From Heterostelium multicystogenum (taxonomy: Eukaryota; Evosea; Eumycetozoa; Acytosteliales; Acytosteliaceae), in NCBI GenBank assembly GCA_003667245.1, contig RCNN01000048.1:51097-115096 (forward strand): a stretch of DNA of 64,000 bases, in the 5' to 3' direction. The translations under genes and the position numbers were made by a program. The notes under the pieces were generated by a model that was not told where the DNA came from, made no database searches, and saw only the letters and a list, made by a program, of their open reading frames with translations. Positions 10,016 to 21,957 of this stretch are shown one piece after another. How positions within the stretch are numbered: position 1 is the stretch's first letter; the number at the start of each line of letters is the position of its first letter.

Positions 10016-13000
10016 ATGAAATACATCTTATTGGTTACTTTTATTATTCTATTTCAATTGAATTGCACAGGTTTGTAGTGTTTTCATGTACTCTATTTTA
10101 TATGTTATTCATACTTTACTAGTTGGACAATTAAGGAATCAAACTAAATTTAGAGATGCGTTTCAATTTACTCAGAATGGAATTACTACGTGTTTCACAG
10201 AGATTTCTTTTCAGGTTTTGACGAGTCTTGAGTTTAAAATATCATCAAACACCAGTCTTAACTCCGAATATTTAAATCTTAAAAATGGAACACAATCTAT
10301 TGGGTACAACATTTATCTTACCAATTTAGCCTATAATATCAATCAGACATCTATTGCTTTAAATGTCTCATCGAATTATTTCGTATTGAATTTAGACAAC
10401 AAGTGTACAGGTAAGTTTTCTTTGGAGTATTTTTGTCTGGTGATTCTAATATTGATACTATTATATCAATTTTAGACCCTCTCATACTTTGGAGTCAAGT
10501 GAATATTATAGATCAAATGATGATGAATGGATATATGATTATTATTTTACAGCTGCCAGAGGAATTCGTTAGATATACACCTCCACCCGTCGGATATTCC
10601 TGCTCAATTGATTCACAACCATATGAGTGTGTTATCTTTTTCCCCAAGAATCTAGGTATTGCAGAGTATATGTTGGTGTTAGCACCAATTATCCATCAAC
10701 AGATCTGAAGTCTTCATTTGTGTTAACAATTTCCTTGGGACAACAAAATTTGTTTAATAGAAGAATAGATTCACTCTTGCCATGGAATAGTAAATATCAT
10801 ATGTTCTTTTAAACAAATTATATTATTAACATGTTATTTTAAAGATACTTCCCCAATCATTATTATTAATGAATCCGTCATTCCTAATAACAATTCTATG
10901 GTACCGAAAAACTATCCAAATTCCATAGAAAATAGACTCACCAATATTGTGAGGACACTTTCGATTCAAACAGCCAATGAAAATACACCATTTTACTTTT
11001 TGACTTCTTTTTCAGCTTTCTTTGTTAAAGATCGAAATGACACATATATAGAATTCCAACAATTAACAAATACTTTTGATGCATATTCTATATATCTACT
11101 CAAAAAACCAAGTCTATCCACATTCGTTTGTATCAAATACTTTAAACACAACTAATGGTAAGTACAATTAATATTCTCTTTTACTCTTTTTAGAAAATTG
11201 TACAAATTAATTGATTCTTATTAAAAGCTTTGGTAATGAGTATAAATTCATCTGTAGTTTCACAGACTTCCAATATTAGTTTGGTTTCTTTTACATTTTG
11301 ACTCAAATGGAACATTCAAAAGATACAGTCTAAACAATGTATTTATTTCTATAAATAGTGTGGACATTGCAAAAATGGATTTAATTCTATCAACAGTAGA
11401 TTTTAAATTCAAAGTGGAGATTCCAGTCTTATCGTCATCGAATCGAATAATAGCTATATGGGATGCCTTTACAGGATACAGAGATATTTCAAATAAGACA
11501 AGTATTATTTTACAAAAATATCTATTTTTAACAATTAATAACTAACTCCTAATAGACTCTGTAGTTAAGATGGAACTTAAAGTGTTTAATAGAATTCAAT
11601 TGACACCTCATATGTATATTGCACAAGCGATAGTGAAAACTCCAATTGAATTGGTTCAAACTCCACCAACTAAATCCCCCTATGTTTTTTCTATCGATAA
11701 CGATACATGTATCTTTGAATATCTATTGCCAAATTGGGTTCTCTTGAATAGTATTACAATCACAGACATCAATATGAACAACTTATTTCTTACACCCAAC
11801 ATTCCTTATAATTATAATTTCAATGTATATCAAAATCTACCATATGGTAAGTATAAATAGAATAGAATAACAAACAAGATCATCATTGATATTAACTTAT
11901 TTATATCAATTAAAGAAAATGCATTCTTTGAAAAGAAATACTATTTCGAAAAGAATAATATTGATCTGACCAATGGACCTGTCCAAAATATTTTGTTCAT
12001 TAATCTCACCATTAATGATCCGACAATCAATCCTCAATTCATGATCGATAGTCAATTGTTTACAGGATATTTCGATTTTAAGACCAATCTTTACAAGATC
12101 CCATTCACAATTCAAACATGTCATCCACAAGGTCCAATCGTCTATAGTATAGTAGACTCTTTGTCTACAACCTATGAGGATGCATATAAGGTACCATTAG
12201 TTGTCAGTAAATCAAGTAAGTAAATCAATATTATAATATTTATATCAAATAACTAATATTTTTCTTTCTTTACTATACTAAAAGATGGAGATTTAATTCC
12301 TCCAATGGTGAGCAATATTATTGTAAATACACCATCTTTCAATCTGAGTTCCGATATTAATATTATAGAACTGGCATGGACTATCCATATTGTGGATAAA
12401 AAGGGTGGATTTTCACATGGAACTCTGAAGCTTATCTCTAGTATTGATCCACTTCCATATACAATCTCTTTCAACTCAACCAATCTTATCAGTGGTAACA
12501 AATTTGATGGTGAATATTATGTAAGATTTTCATACCAATTTAATGGATGTAGATCTCATACACTTCAACTCTACAATGCTACACTATTTGATAGCAGCTC
12601 TGTAAATTTATACATGCTTCATTATGAAACTATACAAACCAGATACGATTCATTCAATCAAATCTATCTGGATCCAATCATTTCAAACAACCTGTATATT
12701 GATATTGTTTGCCAAGGTAAGTTAAAATCCTAACGATCTAAGGAGTTTAAACTGACTATGTTTTCTTTAGGAAAAATGTTACCTGTCACAACTCCAAGTC
12801 TTACCAACTTTAACATGAATAGAACATTTGTAGATGTGACATCTGATTCTAGAGGTATTAGCTTTGAAGCATCTTTTAATTCTAGTGCTGGTATTTCAAC
12901 AAGACATACACCTACTTTGGTTTTGGCTTCACCAATGTCCTCAATTATTTCAATCCCAATGAGTCTAGTCTCAATAGTTGGAACAAAAGGGACTTTTAAG

Positions 13001-14461
13001 GCTGACTATGAATTGCCTTTTAGCTATGGTATAGGTGATTCAATATTCATTTCTATCTATGGAGTTGTCAGCAATCAATTATCATATTCCTCATTTATGA
13101 GTTCAAATTATCCAGAATTAAGGTTGACTAGAATATTCAATCCCTCTCAGCAAGTACCCCAACTATCTTAAAGACATCTTCAGTATCCACAAGCGGAGGT
13201 GATCTTGTTGTGTATGGATATAACTTCCAGCCAGATACAAGCAAATTGCTGATTGATATGTTTGACGGAAAAGGATATTTGGAGTATCCAACTAAAGTAA
13301 AAAACCTACTCTGCTATAAAAAGTTGAGATACCAAAAGTTAGTGGTCCATTTTTAGTTAGAATTCTTATCCAAGACGTATATTCAAATATCGTTACTGTC
13401 AATCCAATAGATGTATCCATACCAACATTAACGCCAAAGCCAACCCCTAACCCATCATTGTGTCCAGGAACACACCACCTTGCAACAATCGTGGAACTTG
13501 TCAATCTGGTGGATGTGAATGCCAGCCGCCATGGACCGGGACCATCATGTTCATCTGAAATCATCATTATTCCTCCACCCACACCTCAACCCAACCCAGT
13601 TTACTGGCACTAACGTGACTGACAACCAATCAAATAACAAGGTGACCACTAATATTAATGTGGTAGAAATAAGAGAGATAGATGATACAAACCAAATCGT
13701 TCGAAGATTCCAAATCGATGAATGGAATTTCTCTGACAAATCAATCAACTCATCCTATCCAATCTATCACTATAATTCAAAATTGAACCAAATTACAGAT
13801 ATCAATGTGACCATCTACTATTACAAAGATCTGACCACAGTTAAATTTGGCAGTAAAGTACTTCAAATGCAACCATCTTCAATCAAATTTACCATTGAAC
13901 TTTCAAAGTTTGAGTTCAAAGACCTAACCAATGCATTGCAAATTGTCATGGAGTCGACGATTAAAGGAGAAAACAAAGATTCTTGTTCGTCAAAAGACTT
14001 TGGAAGTGATACTGGATCGCAAAATGATATTCAGTGGATCAGAATGGATATAGACAAAACAAGTCTTTTTGGAAGATTCCTAGACTTTGGAATAGTAGAC
14101 AACAGAGAAACTATTATTAAGAATCAGATCATTGATGATTCAGATGAAAACGGGTCAACCAATACTGATTCAACACAGTTCAGATCGACAAAAGTAGGAA
14201 TCACCATCCCATATTATAGTGAATATGCAATTCTGGATCCAGACTTTTTCAAATCTTGTTTCGGTTGATGATCAAATGAACAACTCGCTCTGTTCGTCAA
14301 AAGACAAAAAACTTAGCACAGCCGCCATCATTGGAATCACAGTAGGTTGTGTTGCAGCTGCTTTAATCATTATTGGAGCTGTCCTACTTAAAAAGAAATA
14401 TGGATATCAAATTAAAATAATGAATATCAAGCTTAAAAAGATCTACAAGTCCGATAAATAA
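10016..14461 (+). CDS. ComC-like type I membrane protein: tandem beta-sandwich modules, IPT/TIG-like, EGF, supersandwich domain, TM
   Basis: Predicted cell-surface recognition or signalling protein of the dictyostelid ComC/EGF family. Exons: 10016-10070 (signal peptide), 10123-10410, 10476-10789, 10845-11157, 11228-11501, 11556-11846, 11916-12215, 12285-12716, 12771-14461. All eight introns are phase 1. Exons 2-8 encode Asn-rich modules of about 91-144 residues. The last exon carries an IPT/TIG-like segment (STSGGDLVVYGYNF), an EGF-like domain (CNNRGTCQSGGCECQPPWTG), a ComC-type supersandwich domain (VVEIREIDDTNQIVRRFQID to AILDPDFF), one TM helix (AAIIGITVGCVAAALIIIGA) and a short basic tail. 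At least eight one-base frame breaks occur, mostly in homopolymers, for example TTTTT near 14247. Corrected exon lengths all become multiples of three, which argues against a pseudogene. The ligand is unknown. Confidence 0.78.
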
Positions 14462-15209
14462 AACTGTAATTTAATTATTATACAATAGTGTTTGACTTGT
14501 TTTTTCCTGTTTAAAAAAAGATCATACTAGTACTTGTACCAATTGGCAAAAAAAAATATTTAATGGTAAAGGAAATCCTGACTTGTGCGGTTGTTGATGT
14601 AAATAAAACAGCACACTCATTTACAACAAATAAGAATACAACAACTACACCTTAGTCCAGATAAATGCTATTTTCCAAGTTTTGTAACATAAATAATCAG
14701 ATGTAATAAAAAATCCTTAACCAAACTAACCATCATCTTATAATTATTATTGTTGGTGTTGTTGTTGTTGTTGTTAGTGTTGGTGTTGTTGTTAATTGCA
14801 GATATCAATTAATTGTTTATAATTTTAGGAATAAATTAATTTGAACTATTTTATTTTGTTTTTTTTGTTTTTTTGCAAATTTCAATTGAATTTATTTAAA
14901 TAATAATAATAATTTATTTTTTTGATAAGCATTTGCTGTGATGTTGTTTAAAGTTACGTTATAGAGTACATTGTAGTTCAACGTTGAAAAAACCAAAAAT
15001 ATCTTACTCTCTTTTAAGACCCTTATCACCCCAAAAACTTGGAAATATCATTTCCAAAATCAATCTTTCATGGCTACGTGTGTAATCTAAATTGATTAAT
15101 GGATTCCCACACAGACATTTCAGGGCTCATTATGAGAATTGATGTTTTTTTATTTTAGAGTTATGTAGGTGACTTTGCACAGTACTTGTCCCTGACACAA
15201 TCAAAAACA
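14462..15209. other. Intergenic region with GTT-rich tract
   Basis: AT-rich spacer between two genes on the same strand. It contains a (GTT)n-rich tract at about 14752-14795, poly-T runs and an AAT tract near 14900. No gene is visible; the 3' part presumably holds the hexosaminidase promoter. Confidence 0.6.
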
Positions 15210-16951
15210 ATGAAGATAACAGTTAATATAAAAAGAAATACAAAAGTTAGTATTTTTATTTTGTGTTTGACGGTTGTTCTCATTGTGACAGTATCATCTA
15301 CTTTTATCACCACCTTTCGGGAAAGAAAAAATGATAATAGCCTCCCACCTGGGCCAGTGAAGCCATCGCCTACTCCTTCACCGGCACCTAATATTTATCC
15401 AGATCGGCCAATGATTGTACCCTGGCCAATGAGCATTGAATACAAGTCAGACATAATTCGAATATCAAATGACTTTAAGTTTGTAGTTAGTTCAAAATCT
15501 GAAATATTGCTCCAAGCTGTCCAGAGATATCAAAATTTGCTGCCACTTAAATATGTGGCTTTTCGAGATGTCTCATCCCTACCAATACTTCAGAACTGTC
15601 AAGTCGATATTGCTTCGGATAATGAGGATTTGTTCTTAGGAGTTGATGAATCTTATGAACTCGAGATTGCATCCACCAACACCTGCACTATCAATGCACC
15701 AACAGTATATTGGTGCACTAAAGGCGCTGGAGTCGGTTTCACAACTATTCACAATGGATAGCACTACAGGAGCATTGTTATTTAAGTTCTACCCTCTTAT
15801 CATCAAAGATCGGCCAAGATTCCCCCATCGCGGTGTGTTGCTTGACACATCTAGACATTTCTACCCAGTTGAAACCATTAAAAGGCTCATCGATAGTTTA
15901 TCATATGCAAAATTAAACATATTTCACTGGCACATCATTGATGCCAATTCTTTTCCGATGGAAAGCAAACTCTATCCAAATATGACTATGGGGGCCTACA
16001 ATGCTTACGAAATCTACAAGCAATCAGACATTCTCGATATTATCCAATACGCTAAGTATCGTGGAGTTCGTGTTATGCCAGAGATCGATGTTCCAGGTCA
16101 TGCACATTCCTGGGGGTTTGCATTCCCAGAAATTCTTCCGGATGGATATCAAAATATGAAAGGCTGTTCTTCTAATAGATATGTATATGATAATCTGCCT
16201 ATGGACCCGACAAAAGAAAAGTCTCTAGAAGTAGCAACAGGAATAATAACAGAGACTATAAACTTATTTGCTGACCAATTCATGCATATTGGAGGTGATG
16301 AAGTAGATAGAAACTGTTGGCAGAGCCAGCAAATATCTGATTTCATCAAGAAAAATAATTTTAAGGGATTCGATGACTTGGAGCGTTGGTTCGATAGCAA
16401 AATTCATAGCACAGTCATTTCCAACAAGAAAACCCCAGTTGTATGGGAAGAATCATTTGCTCTTTTTGGAAAGAAACTTCCAGACAACAGCGTAATTAAT
16501 GTCACTCTTCCAAAAGAAACAGTTATTCAAATTTATTTCAATCTCTCGTTGACATCAAGCATTGTAACCCAGGGATACAGATGTATTGTTTCCAATGCCT
16601 GGAGTTGGTACCTCGACCTGAAACAACCATGGAGCACATACTACACAAATGAAATTGCAGCATATATCGATGAAAATGATCCCAAGCAAGTTGAATTATT
16701 GATAGGCGGTGAAACATGCCTCTGGAGCGAAAACGTAGACCAAACAACAATTTTCAAAAGAGTCTGGCCCAAGAGTGGGGCATCATCAGAAAGACTTTGG
16801 TCCACTGCCAACATGAATGATGTCAAGGAATTCGAACCAAGACTCAAAGCATTTAAACTGTCATCTTTACTACCGAGGATTCGCGGTCACACAAACAGAT
16901 ATTGTTCCTGGATCATGTTTTCATGATAATTTTGTTGAAGAATATCAATAA
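15210..16951 (+). CDS. Beta-N-acetylhexosaminidase (GH20)
   Basis: Glycoside hydrolase that removes terminal GlcNAc/GalNAc, normally in lysosomes or secreted. I chose ATG at 15210. A Lys-rich start and a hydrophobic segment (VSIFILCLTVVLIVTVSSTF) form a signal anchor, followed by a Pro-rich linker (KPSPTPSPAPN). The GH20 N-domain leads into the catalytic barrel: GVLLDTSRHFYP, NIFHWHIIDANSFP, VMPEIDVPGHAHSWG, and the catalytic Asp-Glu pair in HIGGDEVD. WSWYLD and GGETCLWSENVD close the active site. Two breaks need one base fewer each: TT at 15710-15711 (restores TVYGALKALES) and AAA at 16855-16857 (restores FNCHLYYRGF). With the second correction the protein ends at 16951 in VEEYQ. There are no introns. 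Confidence 0.93.
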
Positions 16952-17202
16952 CTACGATAATAAATTTCCATTTCTTTATTTTTTTATCTTTTCCAGTCTC
17001 GACTCTACCTGCCACCATTTTTTCTGAAACGAGAGAACTCAAAGATTAAGAAAACTCAAAAATTCAACAAATATTAATTAACATCAAAATTTGAAAAAAA
17101 ATGACATTTATTAAAATCGTTACGAATTACCTATTTTGAACTATATTAAGTCGAACAGGTTCTTACATGTATGAAACTAGAATAGAAATATAGATATAAA
17201 CA

Positions 17203-18443
17203 ATGCTAGGCATTATTACAAATCGTAAATTACAACTATTCATTGCATTCATTATATTCTTTTGCTATCTACTGTCATCTACTTTGTTGTGTATCTCGAA
17301 GAGACCGAGCAGCTTAGCAATGAGGCTCAAGAGGTAGAGAACAATATCAGAGCGGCTGTGCGCAATCAGAGAACCCTCTTCATTATGGGTTCACAAGAGT
17401 GGGGAATAGAGTCACCATTGGCAAAGAAATATGACTGTGGAACATCAGAAAATGTAACAGAGTGGACGTACAACAAGTCTCGTTTAGGAGAAGCTTCTGG
17501 TATTCTCTATTTTGGTCCAGATATTACACACGAGGTGAACTTTCATCCAATTCATTTGCCTTCGCCATCAATGGTTTCTGTATATTTCAATTTGGAGTCG
17601 GTTGGTTCCGAGTACTCAGGATGCTTGCGGAATAAGCATTGTTACTCTTACTTTAATTGGACCATTGGTGCATTCGAAGGATTCAACGACATCGTTATTA
17701 AATACTTCTCAAGGAAGCAATATGATAAATTCTTTCAAGCAGAGATTGCGAACCCTTTCGATCCTGACAGACTCATGGAACTAAAGAGGGATAATCCAGA
17801 CAAGTTTATAAGCTGGATGTGCAGTGCGTGTTTCAACTACACTGTAGCAAAGGTCGAAGGAAAATACCCACCCTCAAGTAGAGTCGAATTTATGGAGAGA
17901 TTTATGAAGCATGTACAGGTAGACAGCTATGGTGAATGTCTGAATAACAAGCAGCTACCTGAAGGCGGACACAGATTCGATGACTCGGCTATGGACATAA
18001 AATTGAAGCTGATTGCGAAATACAAATTTTACATGGCATTGGAAAACTACAACTGTCAGGGATATGTATCAGAGAAGATATTCCACTGTTTGATTTCTGG
18101 TGTTGTTCCTGTTTTCTTTGGACATGAGTCAACTTTTGACTTACTGCCGCCTGGTTCTTTTATAAATGGAAAAGACTTTAACACAACAAAAGAACTGGCC
18201 GACTATCTCCTGTTTCTACATAAAAATGACGAAGAGTATCTCAAATACTTTGAATGGAGAAAGGACCTGAAAACAATCAAGAAATGGGGTGAGAATTTCG
18301 ATGATATCACCTATGGAAATGTTGCATGCTATTTACACAACAAATATCTCAAGTTCTACCCAAATCGAAGAAAATTAAGAAAAACTATCGACATAAACCC
18401 CGAGTCATTAGTTTGTCCTGTCATGTATGAAAATAGACCATAA
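17203..18443 (+). CDS. GT10-family fucosyltransferase (alpha-1,3-type)
   Basis: Golgi type II glycosyltransferase that moves fucose from GDP-fucose to glycans. ATG at 17203 begins a short cytosolic tail and signal anchor; one frame break near 17250-17265, in a TTTT run, joins it to the long frame IYFVVYLEETEQ. The catalytic part has the GT10 hallmarks: YKFYMALENYNCQGYVSEKI with the SEK motif, then SGVVPVFFG, the GDP-fucose-binding region, and PPGSFINGKDFNTTKELADYL. Upstream, WMCSACFN and SSRVEFMERFMK fit the acceptor-side Rossmann fold. There are no introns. Acceptor and linkage cannot be read from the sequence. Confidence 0.87.
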
Positions 18444-18986
18444 CAAATCAAAAGAAATAAACAAAAATTCATCCTGTATTTTATTGCAACTTTGATCCAT
18501 ATTGTTTGTTTTTTAGAATTTTACTTGCTAGTCAGGAGTTGGCTAGAGATAAGTGGTAATTTAGAAGACATTACAAATAATTAAAAATAAACAGTATTCC
18601 ATTTCCTGGTGACCAAAAGTAAATCATTGTATCATTGACATTAACACTAAAAATGTTTAATTTTGAAAAGAATTTTATTTGTTTTGTGTTTCAACAATCA
18701 AAAATCATTCGATCTACTAGATTGAATGAATTAAATCATGATGAGGATTGATTCCGGTTTAGATATGGCAGACCAATGGCGTGTCATGCTCAACTGTAAT
18801 CTTCGAGGGATGGGGATTTAATTTAGTTGTTAGGTTGTTGATTTATTTGGTTGGTTGTTTGATTGTTTGTTGGAAATTTTAGAATGATTCTGTTATTGTT
18901 TAAATATGATTGAAATTGTAAAAGGATTTGGTGAAACGGCTTTGTATATGCACTGCTGTTGTTATTGCTATAATAGTATGTATTGT
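18444..18986. other. Convergent intergenic region
   Basis: Lies between the 3' ends of the fucosyltransferase and the P-type ATPase. It is AT-rich with a GGTTG-rich stretch near 18830-18870. No gene was seen; it likely holds both 3' UTRs and polyadenylation signals. Confidence 0.6.
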
Positions 18987-21957
18987 TTATAACCATTCTT
19001 TGAAGAAGTACATGTATATCTTCTTGATGATTTGTGTCAAGAAGAAATAACCAAAGAAACATGCTGCCAAACCTGGATAATACATTGGCGGCACTTGTTC
19101 GAGACCAATGAAATCTCCAAGCACTGGAATGTATGGGAGGGCAACACCAAGACCAGCAATCCACAAGGTGTTGAGAGTTAGCTGCCATGATCCCCAACGT
19201 TGGAGGAATGGAATCTTCTGAGTACGAATCATGTGGACAATGAATACCTGTGTAATGAGACCTTCAATGAACCAACCGGTTTGGAAATGTCTAGCAATTG
19301 TAGTACGCTCGGGGTCATCTACGCTGTAATGATCATAAAGATCTTTGTTCCAACCAAGATACCACCACATATAGGAAAAGATAGAAACATCAAAAATTGA
19401 AGACACTGGACCGAGGCACACCATGAAAATGAAGAGAGATGAGATTGACCATGGATGTGGAATAGCAAGGAACTCTTCGTCGACGTTATCCCATGGAATT
19501 GCAATCTGGGAGAAATCATAAAGTAGATTTTGAGTTAACATTTGCAATGGCTCCATAGGGATGAATGGCAACCAGGCAGAGGCAATCAACATAGAGAAAA
19601 CGTTTCCGAAATTGGAGGAGGCAGCCATCTTAATGTACTTAATAGTGTTGGCGTGAGTAATACGACCGGTTCTAATGGCAGTATTGATTACATTCAATGA
19701 TTTTTCAAGCAAAATAATATCAGATGCATCCTTGGCAATGTTTGTGGCAGTATCTACACTGATACCGATATCGGCTTCACGTAAAGCTAGAGCATCATTA
19801 ATACCGTCACCAAGGAAACCGACAGTGTGCTTGTTTCTCTTAAGAGCACGCACGACATTGTATTTCTGGATTGGTGTTAACTTGGCAAAGAGTGTACATT
19901 CCTCAACGAGAAGATCGAACTCCTCGTCTGTGGCAGTCTCTAACTCTGGACCAGAGACAATTCTTGAAACATCGATACCTACATCACGACAAATCTTCTT
20001 GGCGACAGCTAAATTGTCTCCAGTCAATACCTTAACTTGGACATTGTTGTTACGGAGTTGATTGATAGCGTCGGCACAATCGGATTTGGGTGGGTCAATG
20101 AATGCAAGGAATCCCATAAAAGTAAGTCCCTTCTCGTCATGCTTGACGTCGTAGACGTGACCTGGTTCAATGTTCATCTGCTTTGAAGCAACACTGAGCA
20201 CACGAAGTCCATCTACATTGAGATCGTTGGTAATCTCCAACAATTCACTGTGGAGTGCCTCGGTCAATTGAACCTTACCAAAATGACGGTTGGCGACGTG
20301 AGTGCAGCAGCTGAGTACCTCTTCAACAGCACCCTTGCATACAAGAGTCAAAACTTCCTCGTCTTCCTTTTGCAAGATAACTGATACACGACGACGAGTG
20401 AAATCGAATGGGAACTCCTCACGCAAGATGTACTCGGAAGCTGGTGGAGTTGAACCATTTGAGTGCTTTTCAGTGTAGTAATCGATAATGGAAACATCTA
20501 ATACATTCTTCAAACCCTTTTGGAAATTGGAGTTCAAGAATGAAAACTTCAATACATCTTCAGAGTCCTGTTTATCTGGTCCAATGTGTGCTGTTAACTT
20601 GACATCATCTTCAGTTAAAGTACCTGTCTTATCTGAACACAATACATCCCTAGTGATAAAAAAAACATCATATTAATGCTAGTTCAACACATCAATTCAT
20701 TACTCTACACTTACATAGCACCCATATTTTGGATTGAACTAAGTTGCTTTACAATGGTCTTCTTCTTTGACATATCATCTGCACCTTTTGCTAAATTTGC
20801 GTTGAGAATCATTGGCAACATCTCTGGTGTAATACTATATGAAACAAACAGTTAGATCATTTGAAAAGAGTTGATACTTCTGATGGCTAATCATCTACCT
20901 ACCCTACAGCAACGGTTAAACCAAATAAGACTGCTTTGACCCATTGTCCGGTTGTTGAACCATTGATAACAATGACGATCGGCACCATTGCCATACAGAA
21001 ACACATGAGAAGATAAGCAACTTTCTTGACTCCAACATCGAAGGAGTTAGTTGTCTTTGTGCTAGTGAGAATCTCTGAAATCGATGAGATGTATGTTCTT
21101 GAACCAGTTTCGAATACCAAACCAATACCACTACCAGAGACGATGTTGGTAGACATCAGACAGATGTTGGGTGTGTCGAAAATCGAAGTTTGTACAACAG
21201 AGTGGTGTGCGGATTTCTCAACTGGCAAGAACTCACCAGTCAGTGAAGATTGTGAGACGTAGAGACTGTTGGATTCGAGGATACGAACGTCACCTGGGAA
21301 TACGTCACCTGCCTTCAAGGGGACTATATCACCTGGTACGACCTCCTCGATATCGATGAGCTTGTCAACTCCAACCTTGTCACCTTCGCTCATACGACGA
21401 CGTACTGTAACTGTAGTCTTGATCATTGATTTCAAGTGGGTGAATGCTTTGCTGGACTTGTGCTCTTCGTAGAAACGGAGACCTGCTGACAACAAAACCA
21501 TGAGCATGACGACAGTGCAAGTAGCATAGTCGTTGGTTGCTGCAGAGACGACGGCAATAACTGTCAACACAATGTTGAATGGATGGGACAATGCAGTGAA
21601 TAGCAACTTGTACCATGAGGTTGGCTTGACTGTCTTGATGGCATTCAAACCGTACTCTTCCAAACGACGCTTTGCCTCTTGCTCTGTCAAACCTTGTTCT
21701 GGGGAAGATGTCTTTGCGAGAATATTTTGCTTGTCCATCATAGAAAGCTCACGGAACTTCAAGTTGAATTCTCTCTCCTTGTTTGGATCCTTTTCAGCCT
21801 TAGGCTTCTCCTCCAAACCGAGGAATACCATCAGTTTGTTTTTGAATCCGCCACGGTTCTTTGGTGTACGCTTGACAATCTTTGGAGTAGAGTTTGGTCC
21901 ATCGTCCTCATTGATTGAAATGGCATCCAAAAGTCTAGTCTTTTCATCGATCGCCAT
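18987..21957 (-). CDS. P-type ATPase of the Mg2+-importing MgtA type (P3B)
   Basis: Membrane pump of about 945 residues. Exons are complement of 18987-20649, 20715-20834 and 20903-21957; junctions read [14 protein letters not shown] and [13 protein letters not shown]. The actuator TGE motif is in [12 protein letters not shown]. The TM4 motif [18 protein letters not shown] is diagnostic of MgtA proteins rather than of H+- or Ca2+-ATPases. The phosphorylated Asp is in [11 protein letters not shown], and the nucleotide and hinge motifs are [13 protein letters not shown] and [20 protein letters not shown]. Ten TM segments are expected, six after the P domain. The predicted role is Mg2+ uptake across the plasma or an endomembrane. 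All exons are open over almost 3 kb, unlike most neighbours. An acidic/basic N-tail of about 60 residues is added compared with bacterial MgtA. Confidence 0.9.

Noticed and set aside
20113..20120. CCCATAA element on the plus strand
   Set aside because: Sits within the Mg2+ ATPase coding exon and is explained by its codons.
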